The notes under the pieces were generated by a model that saw nothing but the letters and a program-made list of their open reading frames with translations, ran no database searches and was not told the origin of the DNA. A program made the position numbers and the translations under genes. A stretch of DNA of 64,000 nt from Photobacterium sp. GB-56. Lineage in GTDB: Bacteria; Pseudomonadota; Gammaproteobacteria; Enterobacterales; Vibrionaceae. Each line of letters starts with the position of its first letter. Within the stretch, counting starts at the first letter, position 1. Location: NCBI RefSeq assembly GCF_003026105.1, contig NZ_PYNW01000006.1, positions 62,001-126,000 on the forward strand. Reading direction: 5' to 3'. Of this stretch, positions 29,116 through 38,518 are shown in pieces.

Positions 29116-29565
29116 ATGCCAGAGAGCAACGTTAAAAAATCACTAGGCATCCTGGCTATTGCTGGGGTTGAACCTTACCAGGAAAAAGCTGGTGAAGAGT
29201 ATATGGGTGAAGCTCAACGCGATCACTTCCATAAGATTCTTTCAGCATGGCGTAATCAGCTTCGTGAAGAAGTTGATCGTACAGTAAACCATATGCAAGA
29301 CGAGGCCGCTAACTTCCCAGATCCTGTCGATCGTGCAGCTCAGGAAGAAGAATTCAGCCTTGAATTACGTAACCGTGACCGTGAACGTAAACTGATTAAA
29401 AAAATCGAAAAAACCCTAAAGCGCATTGAAGAAGATGATTTCGGCTTCTGTGACTCTTGCGGTATCGAGATCGGTATTCGTCGTTTAGAAGCTCGCCCAA
29501 CAGCAGAACTTTGCATTGACTGTAAGACACTTGCAGAAATCAAAGAAAAGCAAATGGCTGGCTAA
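29116..29565 (+). CDS. dksA: RNA polymerase-binding transcription factor DksA
   Basis: DksA works with ppGpp to retune RNA polymerase, repressing stable RNA promoters in starvation. The 149-residue protein has the coiled coil with tip sequence [11 protein letters not shown] (the DxA motif) and the four-cysteine zinc finger CDSCG...CIDCKTL. The start at 29116 ([17 protein letters not shown]) has TTAGGAGA eight bases upstream; eleven further codons upstream are open but unlike the family. The tRNA promoters at 20.7 and 22.0 kb are plausible targets. Confidence 0.97.
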   Translation: MPESNVKKSLGILAIAGVEPYQEKAGEEYMGEAQRDHFHKILSAWRNQLREEVDRTVNHMQDEAANFPDPVDRAAQEEEFSLELRNRDRERKLIKKIEKTLKRIEEDDFGFCDSCGIEIGIRRLEARPTAELCIDCKTLAEIKEKQMAG

Positions 29566-29593
29566 TTACGTCGCCTGCGTTAATGCCTAATTT

Positions 29594-29624
29594 TAGAGGG
29601 AGCGAAAGCTCCCTCTTTCGTTTA
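29594..29624 (+). terminator. hairpin after dksA
   Basis: AGAGGGAGC-GAAA-GCTCCCTCT with a GNRA-type tetraloop, followed by TTCGTTT; a strong stem with a modest T-tract. Confidence 0.7.
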
Positions 29625-29647
29625 CACTAGCGTGCGATTTAATTTGT

Positions 29648-29669
29648 GTCGCGCTATTATTAGCGCGAC
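29648..29669 (+). repeat. 9-bp perfect hairpin in the dksA-gluQ spacer
   Basis: GTCGCGCTA-TTAT-TAGCGCGAC. First of three structured blocks in the 311-bp gene-free interval 29566-29876; a GCTCAATTGAGC palindrome follows at 29705-29716. Confidence 0.6.
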
Positions 29670-29732
29670 TTATCCATGTTGATCATTGCTTGCGCTCTAA
29701 TCACGCTCAATTGAGCTTAAGATTAGCTCGCA

Positions 29733-29776
29733 CCAAACTGAATAAGGTTCTGCGTAAAGAATCTTATTCAGTTTGG
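29733..29776 (+). repeat. long hairpin in the dksA-gluQ spacer
   Basis: Fourteen perfect pairs (CCAAACTGAATAAG with CTTATTCAGTTTGG), extended by five more including one G-U, around the loop GCGTAA: a 19-bp stem. No T-tract follows on either strand, so it is not a plain terminator. Confidence 0.7.
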
Positions 29777-29829
29777 AGGGTTGCCTTGCAGCAGTATCCC
29801 CTAGCTCTGGTCAACATATTTTAACGCCG

Positions 29830-29864
29830 AGCCTAGTCACCTAATCAGGTCTAGGCTGCTTTAT
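29830..29864 (+). terminator. terminator-like hairpin just before gluQ
   Basis: AGCCTAG(TC)ACCT-AATC-AGGTCTAGGCT: 11 pairs with a 2-nt bulge, then GCTTTATT. It ends about 20 bp before the gluQ start. In E. coli a terminator between dksA and gluQ limits gluQ expression, and this could do the same. Confidence 0.6.
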
Positions 29865-29876
29865 TGTTCATAATTT

Positions 29877-30761
29877 ATGACACAGACGACACAATATATA
29901 GGACGCTTTGCGCCATCACCATCAGGGCCACTTCATTTCGGATCATTGATAGCCGCACTCGGTAGCTACTTGCAAGCCAAGTCACACCAAGGGCGCTGGA
30001 TTGTCAGAATGGAAGATCTCGACCCACCACGAGAAATGCCAGGTGCTGCAGATGATATCCTTCGTACTCTTGAAGCTTATGGCTTTACGTGGGACGGTGG
30101 AATTATGTATCAAAGCCAACGTCATGATGCATACCAAAGTCAAATCGACCAATGGTTAGCCCAAGGCGATGCTTATTATTGTCAATGTAGTCGTAAAGCA
30201 ATCAAAGAAGCTGGCGGTTTTTACCCAGGTACCTGTCGTAACCTCAATCAACAGCCTAAAGACAGTGCTGTTCGTTTAAAAGTGGACAAACCTATCACTC
30301 TTTTCGATGATCAATTACATGGTCAAATCGCCCTACCAACGACTGTTGCGGGAGAGGATTTTATCATTCGACGTCGAGACGGGTTATTTGCTTATAATCT
30401 TGCGGTTGTGCTTGATGATATCGAACAAGGGATCACTGAAGTTGTTCGTGGTGCTGATTTAATTGAACCTACGGGACGTCAAATCGGCTTATACCAACAA
30501 CTTGGTCATTCCCCTGTAAGCTATTTACACTTACCGCTCGCTGTAACGGAAAATGGCAATAAATTGTCAAAACAAAACCATGCGCCAGCGATTGATAAAA
30601 ACAATCCTCGCCCGGCTTTAGTTGCAGCGCTACAATTTTTAGGCCTTGCGCCGCCAGCAGAACTTGCTGAACTAACTGTAGAAGAAATTTTATTGTGGGG
30701 CGTTGAACATTGGCAGCTCGATAAGCTACCAAAAACCACCGCTATCACACTAGCATTCTAA
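29877..30761 (+). CDS. gluQ: glutamyl-Q tRNA(Asp) synthetase
   Basis: GluQ-RS is a truncated glutamyl-tRNA synthetase paralogue that attaches Glu to queuosine at position 34 of tRNA-Asp. The 294 residues comprise only the catalytic domain: GRFAPSPSGPLHFGSL (HIGH-type motif), zinc ligands CQCSR...GTCR, EVVRGADLIEPTGRQ, and KLSKQNHA in place of KMSKS; the anticodon-binding domain is absent. No good ribosome-binding site precedes the ATG at 29877. Its place after dksA is conserved. Confidence 0.95.
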   Translation: MTQTTQYIGRFAPSPSGPLHFGSLIAALGSYLQAKSHQGRWIVRMEDLDPPREMPGAADDILRTLEAYGFTWDGGIMYQSQRHDAYQSQIDQWLAQGDAYYCQCSRKAIKEAGGFYPGTCRNLNQQPKDSAVRLKVDKPITLFDDQLHGQIALPTTVAGEDFIIRRRDGLFAYNLAVVLDDIEQGITEVVRGADLIEPTGRQIGLYQQLGHSPVSYLHLPLAVTENGNKLSKQNHAPAIDKNNPRPALVAALQFLGLAPPAELAELTVEEILLWGVEHWQLDKLPKTTAITLAF

Positions 30762-30815
30762 AATAGTCTGCCGTGATATATTATATACGGCTGTTTGTTG
30801 AACCAGATGCACATA

Positions 30816-32249
30816 ATGGGGTGTATTATCTTTAATCGAGTAGCCAGCTTTTGCCGTAAAGTATTGAATCGCGACAGTAGTACTCGCGTTCCAGAGGAAC
30901 AAACTTTGCAAGTTTACCAACGCCAAGAGCACAGCATTTCACGTAAAGATATCAGCGAAAATGCGCTGAAAGTACTATATCGTCTAAACAAAGCCGGTTA
31001 CGACGCTTACTTAGTAGGTGGCGGCGTACGTGATTTACTACTAGACAAACAACCTAAAGACTTCGATATTGCAACCAATGCAACACCAGAAGACATTAAA
31101 AAGCTATTTCGTAACTGTCGCTTAATTGGTCGTCGTTTTCGTCTTGCCCATATCCTATTTGGTCGTGACATTATTGAAGTGGCAACATTCCGCGGACACC
31201 ATTCCGACGCGCCAGTACAAACGACGACACCAAAAGATAGCAAACAAAAACCGCAAATCTCGTCGCGTAGCCAAGAAGGTATGTTACTTCGTGACAACGT
31301 CTACGGCACGATCGAAGAAGATGCAGAGCGTCGTGATTTCACCATCAACGCACTTTATTACAGTGTGAAAGATTTTACGGTGACCGATTACGCCAACGGT
31401 GTTCACGATCTTAACAATCGTATTGTTCGCTTAATGGGTGATCCTGAAACCCGTTACCGTGAAGATCCTGTACGTATGCTACGCGCAGTACGTTTCGCGG
31501 TGAAACTAGACATGGAAATAGATCCTGCAACGGCAGCACCGATCAAAGATCTTGCGCCACTCATGCTAGATATTCCATCGGCACGTTTGTTCGAAGAAAG
31601 CCTCAAACTGCTGCAATCAGGGCAAGGTTTAGAAACCTACCGTATGCTACGCGAATACAACCTGTTCCAACAACTTTTCCCTATTTTGGCCGAGCACTTT
31701 ACTGAAGATAACAGCAGCCAAACAGAGAAGATGATTGAGCACATCTTGGCATCTACCGATAAGCGTATTGCAGAAGATAAACGCGTAAACCCTGCCTTTA
31801 TCTATGCGGCAATGCTCTGGTATCCAATGATGATCCGAGCAGAAGAAGTGTCTTTTGCCAGTGGTTTATCGTTCTACGACGCCTTTATGGTGGCTAGTAA
31901 CGATATTCTTGATGATCAAGTTCGTACGATTGCGATCCCACGCCGCCATACCACGACAGTTCGCGATATTTGGCAACAGCAATTACGTTTTGCTCGTCGC
32001 AGTGGCAAGCGTGCGTTTAAAACCATGGAACATCCTAAATTCCGTGCCGCTTACGACTTCTTAGAAATGCGTGCCCTATTTGAAGGTCATGATGTTAAAG
32101 AGTTAGCGCAATGGTGGAGTGAATTCCAAAACGTGGATCGCAACCAACGCGGTAAAATGGTGCTAAACCTGAATGAAAGTGGCAGTCGTCGCCCACGTCG
32201 TCGCCGTCCGCAGCAACGCCGTAAAAAGCCACAGCCGAAATCATCATGA
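30816..32249 (+). CDS. pcnB: poly(A) polymerase I
   Basis: PcnB adds poly(A) tails that promote RNA decay. The nucleotidyltransferase motif [24 protein letters not shown] and [24 protein letters not shown] are intact, with [15 protein letters not shown] and a strongly basic C-terminus ([14 protein letters not shown]). The start is uncertain. Resemblance to E. coli PcnB begins at [12 protein letters not shown], directly after ATT ATC codons at 30825-30830 preceded by GGGGTG; the nearest ATG is 30816. E. coli pcnB is known to start at AUU, so 30825 is a serious alternative. The gene overlaps folK by 4 bp. Confidence 0.93.
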   Translation: MGCIIFNRVASFCRKVLNRDSSTRVPEEQTLQVYQRQEHSISRKDISENALKVLYRLNKAGYDAYLVGGGVRDLLLDKQPKDFDIATNATPEDIKKLFRNCRLIGRRFRLAHILFGRDIIEVATFRGHHSDAPVQTTTPKDSKQKPQISSRSQEGMLLRDNVYGTIEEDAERRDFTINALYYSVKDFTVTDYANGVHDLNNRIVRLMGDPETRYREDPVRMLRAVRFAVKLDMEIDPATAAPIKDLAPLMLDIPSARLFEESLKLLQSGQGLETYRMLREYNLFQQLFPILAEHFTEDNSSQTEKMIEHILASTDKRIAEDKRVNPAFIYAAMLWYPMMIRAEEVSFASGLSFYDAFMVASNDILDDQVRTIAIPRRHTTTVRDIWQQQLRFARRSGKRAFKTMEHPKFRAAYDFLEMRALFEGHDVKELAQWWSEFQNVDRNQRGKMVLNLNESGSRRPRRRRPQQRRKKPQPKSS

Positions 32250-32731
32250 TCCGAGCTTATATCGCAATAGGCAGTAACTTGGGCGATCCTATCGCCCAAG
32301 CTAATAGCGCCATTGATGCGTTACACGCACATCCCGATATGACGGTCATTGCTGTCTCATCCCTATATAGCAGTACACCGATGGGACCGCAGAACCAACC
32401 CGATTATATCAATGCCGTGGTAGCAATCGATACCGATTTAGCGCCGCTCGCATTACTTGATCAAACCCAAGCCATTGAACTTGAACATGGTCGAGTACGT
32501 AAAAATGAACGTTGGGGGCCAAGAACCTTGGATCTCGACATTCTGTTATACGGTGATCTCATGCACCACTGTGAACGTTTAACCGTTCCACATTACGGTA
32601 TGAAAGTACGAGAATTTGTACTCTACCCGTTAGCTGAGATAAGCCCTAAGTTAACCCTACCTGACAACACCCCTTTATCCACTCTATTGGATCAGGTAGA
32701 CCTAAATGGCTTAGCTATCTGGCAAAAATAA
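32246..32731 (+). CDS. folK: 6-hydroxymethyl-7,8-dihydropterin pyrophosphokinase
   Basis: HPPK of the folate pathway, 161 residues: [40 protein letters not shown], and the signature [16 protein letters not shown] with the two metal-binding Asp residues. Its ATG overlaps the pcnB stop (ATGA), and panB follows after 25 bp, giving the conserved pcnB-folK-panB-panC run. Confidence 0.97.
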   Translation: MIRAYIAIGSNLGDPIAQANSAIDALHAHPDMTVIAVSSLYSSTPMGPQNQPDYINAVVAIDTDLAPLALLDQTQAIELEHGRVRKNERWGPRTLDLDILLYGDLMHHCERLTVPHYGMKVREFVLYPLAEISPKLTLPDNTPLSTLLDQVDLNGLAIWQK

Positions 32732-32756
32732 AAATCTATCAGGGCGAGGAAAAGCT

Positions 32757-33551
32757 ATGAAGAAAATTACTATCAACGATCTCATGAAATGGAAGCAAGA
32801 AGGTCGTAAGTTCGCATCAGTCACTGCATACGATGCAAGTTTTGCTCAATTATTTGAGCAGCAGGAAATGCCAGTATTACTGGTTGGTGATTCTCTTGGC
32901 ATGGTTTTACAAGGCCGTGAAGATACGCTTCCTGTTACTGTAGAAGAAATCGCTTACCACACGCGTAGTGTTCGTGCGGGTAGCCCCAATGCATTACTGA
33001 TGGCTGATATGCCATTTATGAGTTATGCAACGCCAGAACAAGCTTGTGAAAATGCAGCAAAGCTAATGCGTGCTGGCGCTAATATGGTCAAACTAGAAGG
33101 CGGTGCATGGTTAGCAGATACCATTTCTATGCTAGCTGAACGTGCCGTCCCTGTTTGTGCTCACCTCGGTTTAACACCACAATCAGTCAATATTTTTGGT
33201 GGATACAAAGTACAAGGCCGTGATCTCGACAAAGCCGATGAAATGGTTAAAGACGCTATCCTATTAAAAAATGCAGGCGCACAGATCATTGTTCTTGAAT
33301 GTGTACCAGCTAGCCTTGCTGAGCGCATTACCAAAGCAGTAGAGATCCCTGTGATTGGTATTGGTGCAGGTAACAGTACCGATGGTCAAATTCTAGTTAT
33401 GCACGATATGTTCGGTATTTCTGCCAATTATATGCCGAAGTTCTCGAAAAACTTCCTCGCAGAAACTGGCGACATGCGTGCGGCTGTCACTAAATATATT
33501 AAAGATGTTGAGACAGGTGAATTTCCAGGCTCTCAACATACCTTTGAATAA
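32757..33551 (+). CDS. panB: 3-methyl-2-oxobutanoate hydroxymethyltransferase
   Basis: PanB makes ketopantoate for pantothenate and CoA. The 264-residue TIM-barrel enzyme has [29 protein letters not shown] with the metal-binding Asp, [10 protein letters not shown], and the C-terminal catalytic segment with [23 protein letters not shown] at 32757 follows a GGCGAGGAAAAG ribosome-binding site. Probably co-transcribed with panC, 10 bp downstream. Confidence 0.98.
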   Translation: MKKITINDLMKWKQEGRKFASVTAYDASFAQLFEQQEMPVLLVGDSLGMVLQGREDTLPVTVEEIAYHTRSVRAGSPNALLMADMPFMSYATPEQACENAAKLMRAGANMVKLEGGAWLADTISMLAERAVPVCAHLGLTPQSVNIFGGYKVQGRDLDKADEMVKDAILLKNAGAQIIVLECVPASLAERITKAVEIPVIGIGAGNSTDGQILVMHDMFGISANYMPKFSKNFLAETGDMRAAVTKYIKDVETGEFPGSQHTFE

Positions 33552-33561
33552 GGAATAAAAG

Positions 33562-34449
33562 ATGCAAACATTCGCCGAGATTGCCCCACTAAGAGAGCAA
33601 ATTCGTACCTGGCGCCGTGAGGGTCGCCGTATCGCTTTTGTTCCAACAATGGGTAATTTGCATGAAGGCCACTTAACGCTAATGCGTAAAGCACGTAAAC
33701 ATGCCGATGTTGTTGTTGCTAGTATCTTTGTTAATCCAATGCAGTTTGATAAGGCAGAAGATCTACAAACGTACCCACGTACGTTAGAGCAAGATATTGC
33801 AAAACTAAGTCAACAAAATATGGTTGATGTGGTATTCACACCAACGCCAGAGGTGATGTACCCTGCCGGCTTAGACAATCAAACATTTGTTGAAGTGCCA
33901 GTCCTATCTAGCATCTTAGAAGGCGAATTACGTCCTGGTCATTTTCGTGGTGTAGCAACCATAGTTAATAAACTTTTTAATATTGTTCAGCCAGATGTAG
34001 CCTGCTTTGGTGAAAAAGACTTCCAACAATTGGCGCTTATTCGTCAAATGGTTATCGACCTTGAGCTTGATATCAAAATTGTTGGTGTACCTACAGTACG
34101 TGAAATGGACGGTTTAGCCATGAGCTCGCGCAATGGCAAACTAACCGTTGATGAACGTCAACGAGCGCCAGTACTTGCCCGTACTATGCGTTGGGTCAGT
34201 AGCCAAATGCGTGGTGGTCGCACTGATTATGACGAGCTTGTAATCGATGCCAATGATCAATTACGTGCGGCAGGTTTACAGCCTGATAAATGTTTCATTC
34301 GTGATGCAGTCACCTTACTGCCTGTAACCGAAGGAACTCAGCAAGCAGTGATCTTGATGTCATCTCAATTAGGTAAAGTCCGCCTGATTGATAACCAAGT
34401 TGTTGACTTGGGACCGACTCAAACATCAGATGAAGATGTCGCTGAATAA
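33562..34449 (+). CDS. panC: pantothenate synthetase
   Basis: PanC condenses pantoate and beta-alanine with ATP. The 295 residues contain the nucleotidyltransferase HIGH motif in [40 protein letters not shown] and the KMSKS-like MSSRNGKL. It lies 10 bp after panB and is followed by a terminator. coaE, a later CoA pathway gene, begins at 63.7 kb. Confidence 0.98.
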   Translation: MQTFAEIAPLREQIRTWRREGRRIAFVPTMGNLHEGHLTLMRKARKHADVVVASIFVNPMQFDKAEDLQTYPRTLEQDIAKLSQQNMVDVVFTPTPEVMYPAGLDNQTFVEVPVLSSILEGELRPGHFRGVATIVNKLFNIVQPDVACFGEKDFQQLALIRQMVIDLELDIKIVGVPTVREMDGLAMSSRNGKLTVDERQRAPVLARTMRWVSSQMRGGRTDYDELVIDANDQLRAAGLQPDKCFIRDAVTLLPVTEGTQQAVILMSSQLGKVRLIDNQVVDLGPTQTSDEDVAE

Positions 34450-34470
34450 ACGTTAGTAATAACGATTAAT

Positions 34471-34504
34471 AAAAAAATACCGCTCATTAAGCGGTATTTT
34501 TTTA
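34471..34504. terminator. bidirectional terminator between panC and yadH
   Basis: ATACCGC/GCGGTAT stem with A-run before and seven T residues after, between converging genes. Confidence 0.88.
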
Positions 34505-34518
34505 TCTCAAATATCACG

Positions 34519-35289
34519 TTATGAACGTAATCCAATACCGCGTGATATTAGATAGTATGCCACGCTATACAACGCAATAACAAAAACACTCAATACAGCA
34601 AACGATGTACCAATTCCCACATCAGAGACGCCAAGAAAGCCGTAACGGAAGGCATTCACCATATAAACGATTGGGTTGATCTTCGATACACCTTGCCAAA
34701 ATTCAGGCAGTAGATTGATCGAGTAAAACACCCCACCAAGATAGGTCAACGGCGTTAGCACGAACGTTGGAATAATACTGATATCATCAAACGTGCGGGC
34801 AAATACCGCATTAATTAAACCGCCTAATGAGAACACGATAGATGTCATTACCACGGTGGCTACAATCACACCAATATGTGCAATGTGAAGCTTTACAAAC
34901 AACAATGATACAATCGTAACTAATGTCCCTACGGCTAAACCACGTAGTACACCACCACCGACATAACCGGCAATAATGATGTAGTTAGGAACTGGCGCAA
35001 CCAATAACTCTTCAATGTTGTGCTGAAATTTAGCACTAAAAAAAGAAGACGCTACATTAGAATAAGAATTAGTGATCACTGACATCATGATCAAACCTGG
35101 AACGATATAGGCCATATAACTAAACCCTTCCATATCACCTATTCGGCTACCAATTAAGTTACCAAAAATAATGAAATACAAGGTCATGGTAATGGCAGGT
35201 GGGACTAACGTTTGCACCCAAATACGTGTAAATCGATGGATTTCTTTGGCAATTAAGCTTTTAAAAGCGATCCAATATTGTTTCTTCAC
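34519..35289 (-). CDS. yadH: ABC-2 type transporter permease YadH
   Basis: A 256-residue inner-membrane permease of the ABC-2 family with about six hydrophobic segments and the conserved block NIEELLVAPVPNYIIIAGYV; FVLTPLTYLGGVFYS lies near 180. It overlaps yadG by 4 bp in ATGA and matches the E. coli yadGH pair beside can, whose exported substrate is not established. The permease reading frame begins at the ATG at 35289. Confidence 0.93.
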   Translation of the reverse strand: MKKQYWIAFKSLIAKEIHRFTRIWVQTLVPPAITMTLYFIIFGNLIGSRIGDMEGFSYMAYIVPGLIMMSVITNSYSNVASSFFSAKFQHNIEELLVAPVPNYIIIAGYVGGGVLRGLAVGTLVTIVSLLFVKLHIAHIGVIVATVVMTSIVFSLGGLINAVFARTFDDISIIPTFVLTPLTYLGGVFYSINLLPEFWQGVSKINPIVYMVNAFRYGFLGVSDVGIGTSFAVLSVFVIALYSVAYYLISRGIGLRS

Positions 35290-36218
35290 GCCTCAACCCC
35301 TTTATTATTCTGTGCTTGGTGTACCAAAGTGACAAACAATTCCTCTAAACGGTTACTCTTATTGCGCATCGATTTAACCTCAATCCCTTGCTCTGTTAAT
35401 TGACTAAATACAGGATTTAAACTTTCGCCTTTTTTCAGTTCAATTTCCAACGTCGCACTATCAACCAATAGGCTATTGAAGCCAATCAGGTTTGGTGGCG
35501 TCTGTTGCGGGTTGATATCTAAAATAAACGTTTCTAATTCAAGCTTTCCCAATAAGTGTTTCATTGAGGTATGCTCAATCAATTCACCATGATTAATAAT
35601 ACCGATATTACGACACAGCATTTCGGCTTCTTCCAAGTAGTGAGTGGTAAGAATAATCGTCACCCCTTCTTGGTTTATTTTACGTAAAAACGTCCACATA
35701 GATCGGCGTAATTCAATATCGACACCCGCGGTTGGCTCATCTAAAATCAGCAACTTAGGTTCATGCATTAATGCACGAGCGATCATTAATCGACGCTTCA
35801 TCCCACCGGATAAATTACGCGCACGCTCACTGCGCTTACCCCATAAATCAAGCTGTGATAAATATTTCTTAGCACGCTCTTTAGCAAGCGATCGCTCTAC
35901 ACCGTAATAACCTGCTTGGTTAATCACGATTTGCTCAACCGTTTCAAAAGGATTGAAATTAAATTCTTGTGGCACTAACCCTAGCTGGTTTTTCGCATCG
36001 ACTTTTTCAGAGTCTAAATCATAACCAAAGATTTTTACCGAGCCCGAGGTCTTATTCACCAGTGAGCTAATGATGCCAATAGTGGTCGATTTTCCCGCAC
36101 CATTAGGCCCTAATAACGCAAAAAAATCCCCTTCATCAACGGTTAAGCTCATATTCTTTAAAGCTTCCACACCGCCTTTGTAAGTTTTTCTTACATTTTT
36201 TATTTCTAAAGCGTTCAT
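35286..36218 (-). CDS. yadG: ABC transporter ATP-binding protein YadG
   Basis: A 310-residue ATPase: Walker A LGPNGAGKSTT (about 36-46), signature NLSGGMKRRL, Walker B LLILDEPTAGVD, switch His in ILTTHYLEEAE, then a C-terminal DUF4162-like region. The start is the ATG at 36218 (MNALEIKNVRKTY); a TTG three codons upstream is less likely. Partner of yadH and divergent from can. Confidence 0.93.
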   Translation of the reverse strand: MNALEIKNVRKTYKGGVEALKNMSLTVDEGDFFALLGPNGAGKSTTIGIISSLVNKTSGSVKIFGYDLDSEKVDAKNQLGLVPQEFNFNPFETVEQIVINQAGYYGVERSLAKERAKKYLSQLDLWGKRSERARNLSGGMKRRLMIARALMHEPKLLILDEPTAGVDIELRRSMWTFLRKINQEGVTIILTTHYLEEAEMLCRNIGIINHGELIEHTSMKHLLGKLELETFILDINPQQTPPNLIGFNSLLVDSATLEIELKKGESLNPVFSQLTEQGIEVKSMRNKSNRLEELFVTLVHQAQNNKGVEA

Positions 36219-36335
36219 AAATTGCAATCTTTCTGTTACAAAATTAAAAGGAATTATTAATTATCTATCACTAATCCGATTTGCTATTAGCGAAGCTTGT
36301 GTATAGTAAGGAACATATCAATATAAGGTATCATC

Positions 36336-37025
36336 ATGGCAGATATTAAGCAGCTCTTCGCAAACAACCTATCTTGGTCAGAGAACATTAAAAATGAAGA
36401 TCCTGACTACTTTACCGAACTGGCAAAAGGACAACATCCACAATACCTTTGGATCGGTTGTTCAGACAGTCGTGTTCCCGCAGAACGTTTAACGGGACTT
36501 GTCTCTGGTGAATTATTCGTCCACCGAAATGTAGCCAACCAAGTGATCCACACCGATCTTAACTGTTTATCCGTGGTTCAGTATGCTGTTGATGTACTGA
36601 AGGTAAAACATATTATTATCTGTGGTCACTATGGCTGTGGTGGCGTTACCGCTGCCATTGAAAACCCACAGCTAGGTTTAATCAATAACTGGCTACTGCA
36701 TATTCGCGACCTTTACTTAAAGCACCGTACTGATTTAGGTGCCCTTCCTCGCCAAGAGTGGGATGATAAATTATCTGAAATTAACGTAGCCTCGCAAGTC
36801 TATAACTTGGGTAACTCAACCATTTTGCAGCAAGCATGGGAACGCGGACAAGAAGTGAAGATTCATGGTTGGATCTATAGTACAAGCAATGGCGTACTTA
36901 AAGATCTTGGTGTTACCTCAACCAGTCGTGAAACGCTTGAAGTCGGCTACCAATCGGCAATGTCTTCACTGCTGCCACCGTTAGAACAGTCTATCAATGA
37001 TCATATTACTGAAAAAACTAACTAA
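36336..37025 (+). CDS. can: beta-class carbonic anhydrase
   Basis: Interconverts CO2 and bicarbonate in the cytosol. The 229 residues have zinc ligands in [12 protein letters not shown] (Cys, Asp with Arg) and [10 protein letters not shown] (His, Cys), with [11 protein letters not shown] between them, very close to E. coli Can. It is divergent from yadG, the arrangement seen in E. coli. Confidence 0.97.
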   Translation: MADIKQLFANNLSWSENIKNEDPDYFTELAKGQHPQYLWIGCSDSRVPAERLTGLVSGELFVHRNVANQVIHTDLNCLSVVQYAVDVLKVKHIIICGHYGCGGVTAAIENPQLGLINNWLLHIRDLYLKHRTDLGALPRQEWDDKLSEINVASQVYNLGNSTILQQAWERGQEVKIHGWIYSTSNGVLKDLGVTSTSRETLEVGYQSAMSSLLPPLEQSINDHITEKTN

Positions 37026-37045
37026 GCTTTAGAATCGATCATGAT

Positions 37046-37080
37046 AAAAAAAGCGACCATCAGGTCGCTTTTTTTTTATT
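37046..37080. terminator. bidirectional terminator between can and hpt
   Basis: AAAAAGCGACC-ATCA-GGTCGCTTTTT with A- and T-runs on either side; the last bases overlap the hpt stop codon. Confidence 0.88.
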
Positions 37081-37603
37081 CCGGAACCACTTTACCAATG
37101 AAAGGTAAATGACGGTATTTTTGTGCGTAGTCGATACCGACACCCACAACGAATTCATCAGGAATAACAAAACCGTGCCAATCAACTTTCACGTCCACTT
37201 CACGACGCTCTGGCTTATCAAGTAAGGTACAGATACGAATCGAGTTAGGTTCACGCAGCGATAAGATCTCGTACACTTTATGTAATGTATTACCGGTATC
37301 GATAATATCTTCTACCAGCAGTACATCTTTGCCTTTGATGTCATCATCAAGATCTTTCAAAATCCGCACATCACGACTACTTTCCATCGTATTACCGTAG
37401 CTTGATGCAGTCATAAAATCGACTTCATGAGGCAAGTCAATCGCACGTGCAAGATCTGCCATGAACACAAAAGAACCACGCAATAAACCTACCATCACTA
37501 GATCTTTTGAATCTTTGTAACACTCAGTAATTTGCTTGCCTAGCTCTTTAACACGTTCTTGAACTTCCTGCTCAGAAATCATTACTTCAATTGTATGTTT
37601 CAT
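37076..37603 (-). CDS. hpt: hypoxanthine phosphoribosyltransferase
   Basis: Purine salvage enzyme making IMP from hypoxanthine and PRPP, 175 residues. The PRPP-binding motif is [14 protein letters not shown] (about 98-111), with [13 protein letters not shown] near the N-terminus and [10 protein letters not shown]. The start at 37603 ([14 protein letters not shown]) follows GGAGAAG; the 12 upstream codons are unlike the family. It is divergent from litR, a neighbourhood kept in vibrios. Confidence 0.97.
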   Translation of the reverse strand: MKHTIEVMISEQEVQERVKELGKQITECYKDSKDLVMVGLLRGSFVFMADLARAIDLPHEVDFMTASSYGNTMESSRDVRILKDLDDDIKGKDVLLVEDIIDTGNTLHKVYEILSLREPNSIRICTLLDKPERREVDVKVDWHGFVIPDEFVVGVGIDYAQKYRHLPFIGKVVPE

Positions 37604-37690
37604 TTTCTTCTCCACTTGTGCGACTGCACTAGCCATCACAGGCTACTTATTTCAAAGGAATCGCATTGTACCACTCCTCAGAAATAATGG

Positions 37691-37714
37691 TTATTTAATC
37701 AATAGTGTCAATAA
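37691..37714 (+). promoter_or_regulatory. possible LuxR/LitR-type autoregulatory site
   Basis: AT-rich sequence ending TGTCAATAA, with an inner AATCAATA, resembles one and a half LuxR-family half sites (consensus half TTATCAATAA). Master regulators of this family commonly repress their own gene. Overall match to the full palindrome is only partial. Confidence 0.3.
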
Positions 37715-37807
37715 TCCGAAACACTTTAGATTAGTTATATTTGCCGAACAGTTGTTTATTATGTAACCTAGCTTTATTAAAGCAGATGCATAAACAGTTT
37801 TTATTCT

Positions 37808-37827
37808 TAGGCTAGGGATTATTAATT
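37808..37827 (+). promoter_or_regulatory. likely Qrr sRNA pairing site in the litR leader
   Basis: TTAGGCTAGGGATTATTAATT immediately precedes the litR ATG (first 20 bases given by position). GGCTAGG (37810-37816) is complementary to the CCUAGCC core of vibrio Qrr sRNAs, which pair over the ribosome-binding site of luxR/hapR mRNAs with Hfq. Here the same bases would be the ribosome-binding region of litR. Confidence 0.6.
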
Positions 37828-38436
37828 ATGGATACGATTACAAAAAAAACCCGTACTCGTCTTTCACCTGAAAAGAGAAGACAACAACTTCTTGATTACT
37901 CATTAGAAGTTTTTGCCAGAAGAGGTATCGGTCGTGCAGGGCATGCTGATATCGCTGAAATGGCAAACGTTTCTGTTGCAACTGTGTTTAATTACTTTCC
38001 AACCCGTGAGTCACTGGTTGAACAAGTACTCATTGAAGTTGAAAACGAGTTTAGTGCATTACTAGAAGAATGTTTGGGTGATAAAAACAAGACACTGCAT
38101 GCACGTTTAACCTGTATAAGTCACAATCTTATCGATACAGTTTTAGAGCAACAAGATTGGATTAAAGTATGGTTTGAATGGAGTACTTCGGTACGTGATG
38201 AAGTATGGCCACAATTTGTTGAAACCAACCGTAATAACCTTCATAAAGTACGTGATGCGTTTGCCCAAGCTATCGATAATGGTGAAATTACTACCGCACA
38301 AAAAGCCGATGATTTAGCGAAATTATTACACGGTATTTGTTACGTAATTTATATCCAAGCTAATTTACTGCCAGATCAAACTGCACTCCAAGAACAAGCT
38401 GAAATCTACCTTGAAGCATTAGCTTTAAATCGCTAA
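37828..38436 (+). CDS. litR: LuxR/HapR/LitR-family quorum-sensing master regulator
   Basis: A 202-residue TetR-type regulator. The DNA-binding domain RTRLSPEKRRQQLLDYSLEVFARRGIG...HADIAEMANVSVATVFNYFPTRE is the distinctive HapR/LuxR/SmcR/LitR sequence, and WIKVWFEWSTSVRDEVWP followed by LLHGICYVIYIQAN is the ligand/dimer domain. These proteins are the output of the LuxO-Qrr quorum-sensing cascade, controlling luminescence, proteases, biofilm and competence. The symbol litR is used by analogy with Aliivibrio and Photobacterium. It stands alone between hpt and the fbp operon with its own terminator. Confidence 0.93.
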   Translation: MDTITKKTRTRLSPEKRRQQLLDYSLEVFARRGIGRAGHADIAEMANVSVATVFNYFPTRESLVEQVLIEVENEFSALLEECLGDKNKTLHARLTCISHNLIDTVLEQQDWIKVWFEWSTSVRDEVWPQFVETNRNNLHKVRDAFAQAIDNGEITTAQKADDLAKLLHGICYVIYIQANLLPDQTALQEQAEIYLEALALNR

Positions 38437-38448
38437 TTCAAGTGCATA

Positions 38449-38486
38449 AATAATAAAGCCTGCATCATGCAGGCTTTATTATTAGC
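38449..38486. terminator. terminator after litR
   Basis: AAAGCCTGCA-TCA-TGCAGGCTTT extended by ATAAT/ATTAT on the flanks, between converging litR and fbpC. Confidence 0.85.
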
Positions 38487-38518
38487 AAAATTGAGCTCAA
38501 CTATCTCTTTGCAAACAG

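Noticed and set aside
29733..29776. Long inverted repeat as the ends of an insertion sequence
   Set aside because: The arms are only 6 nt apart and no transposase or target duplication is present.
37828..38436. Expectation of lux or other quorum-sensing genes next to litR
   Set aside because: Neighbours are hpt and fbpC only; no luxCDABE, luxO, luxU or synthase gene is in the window.
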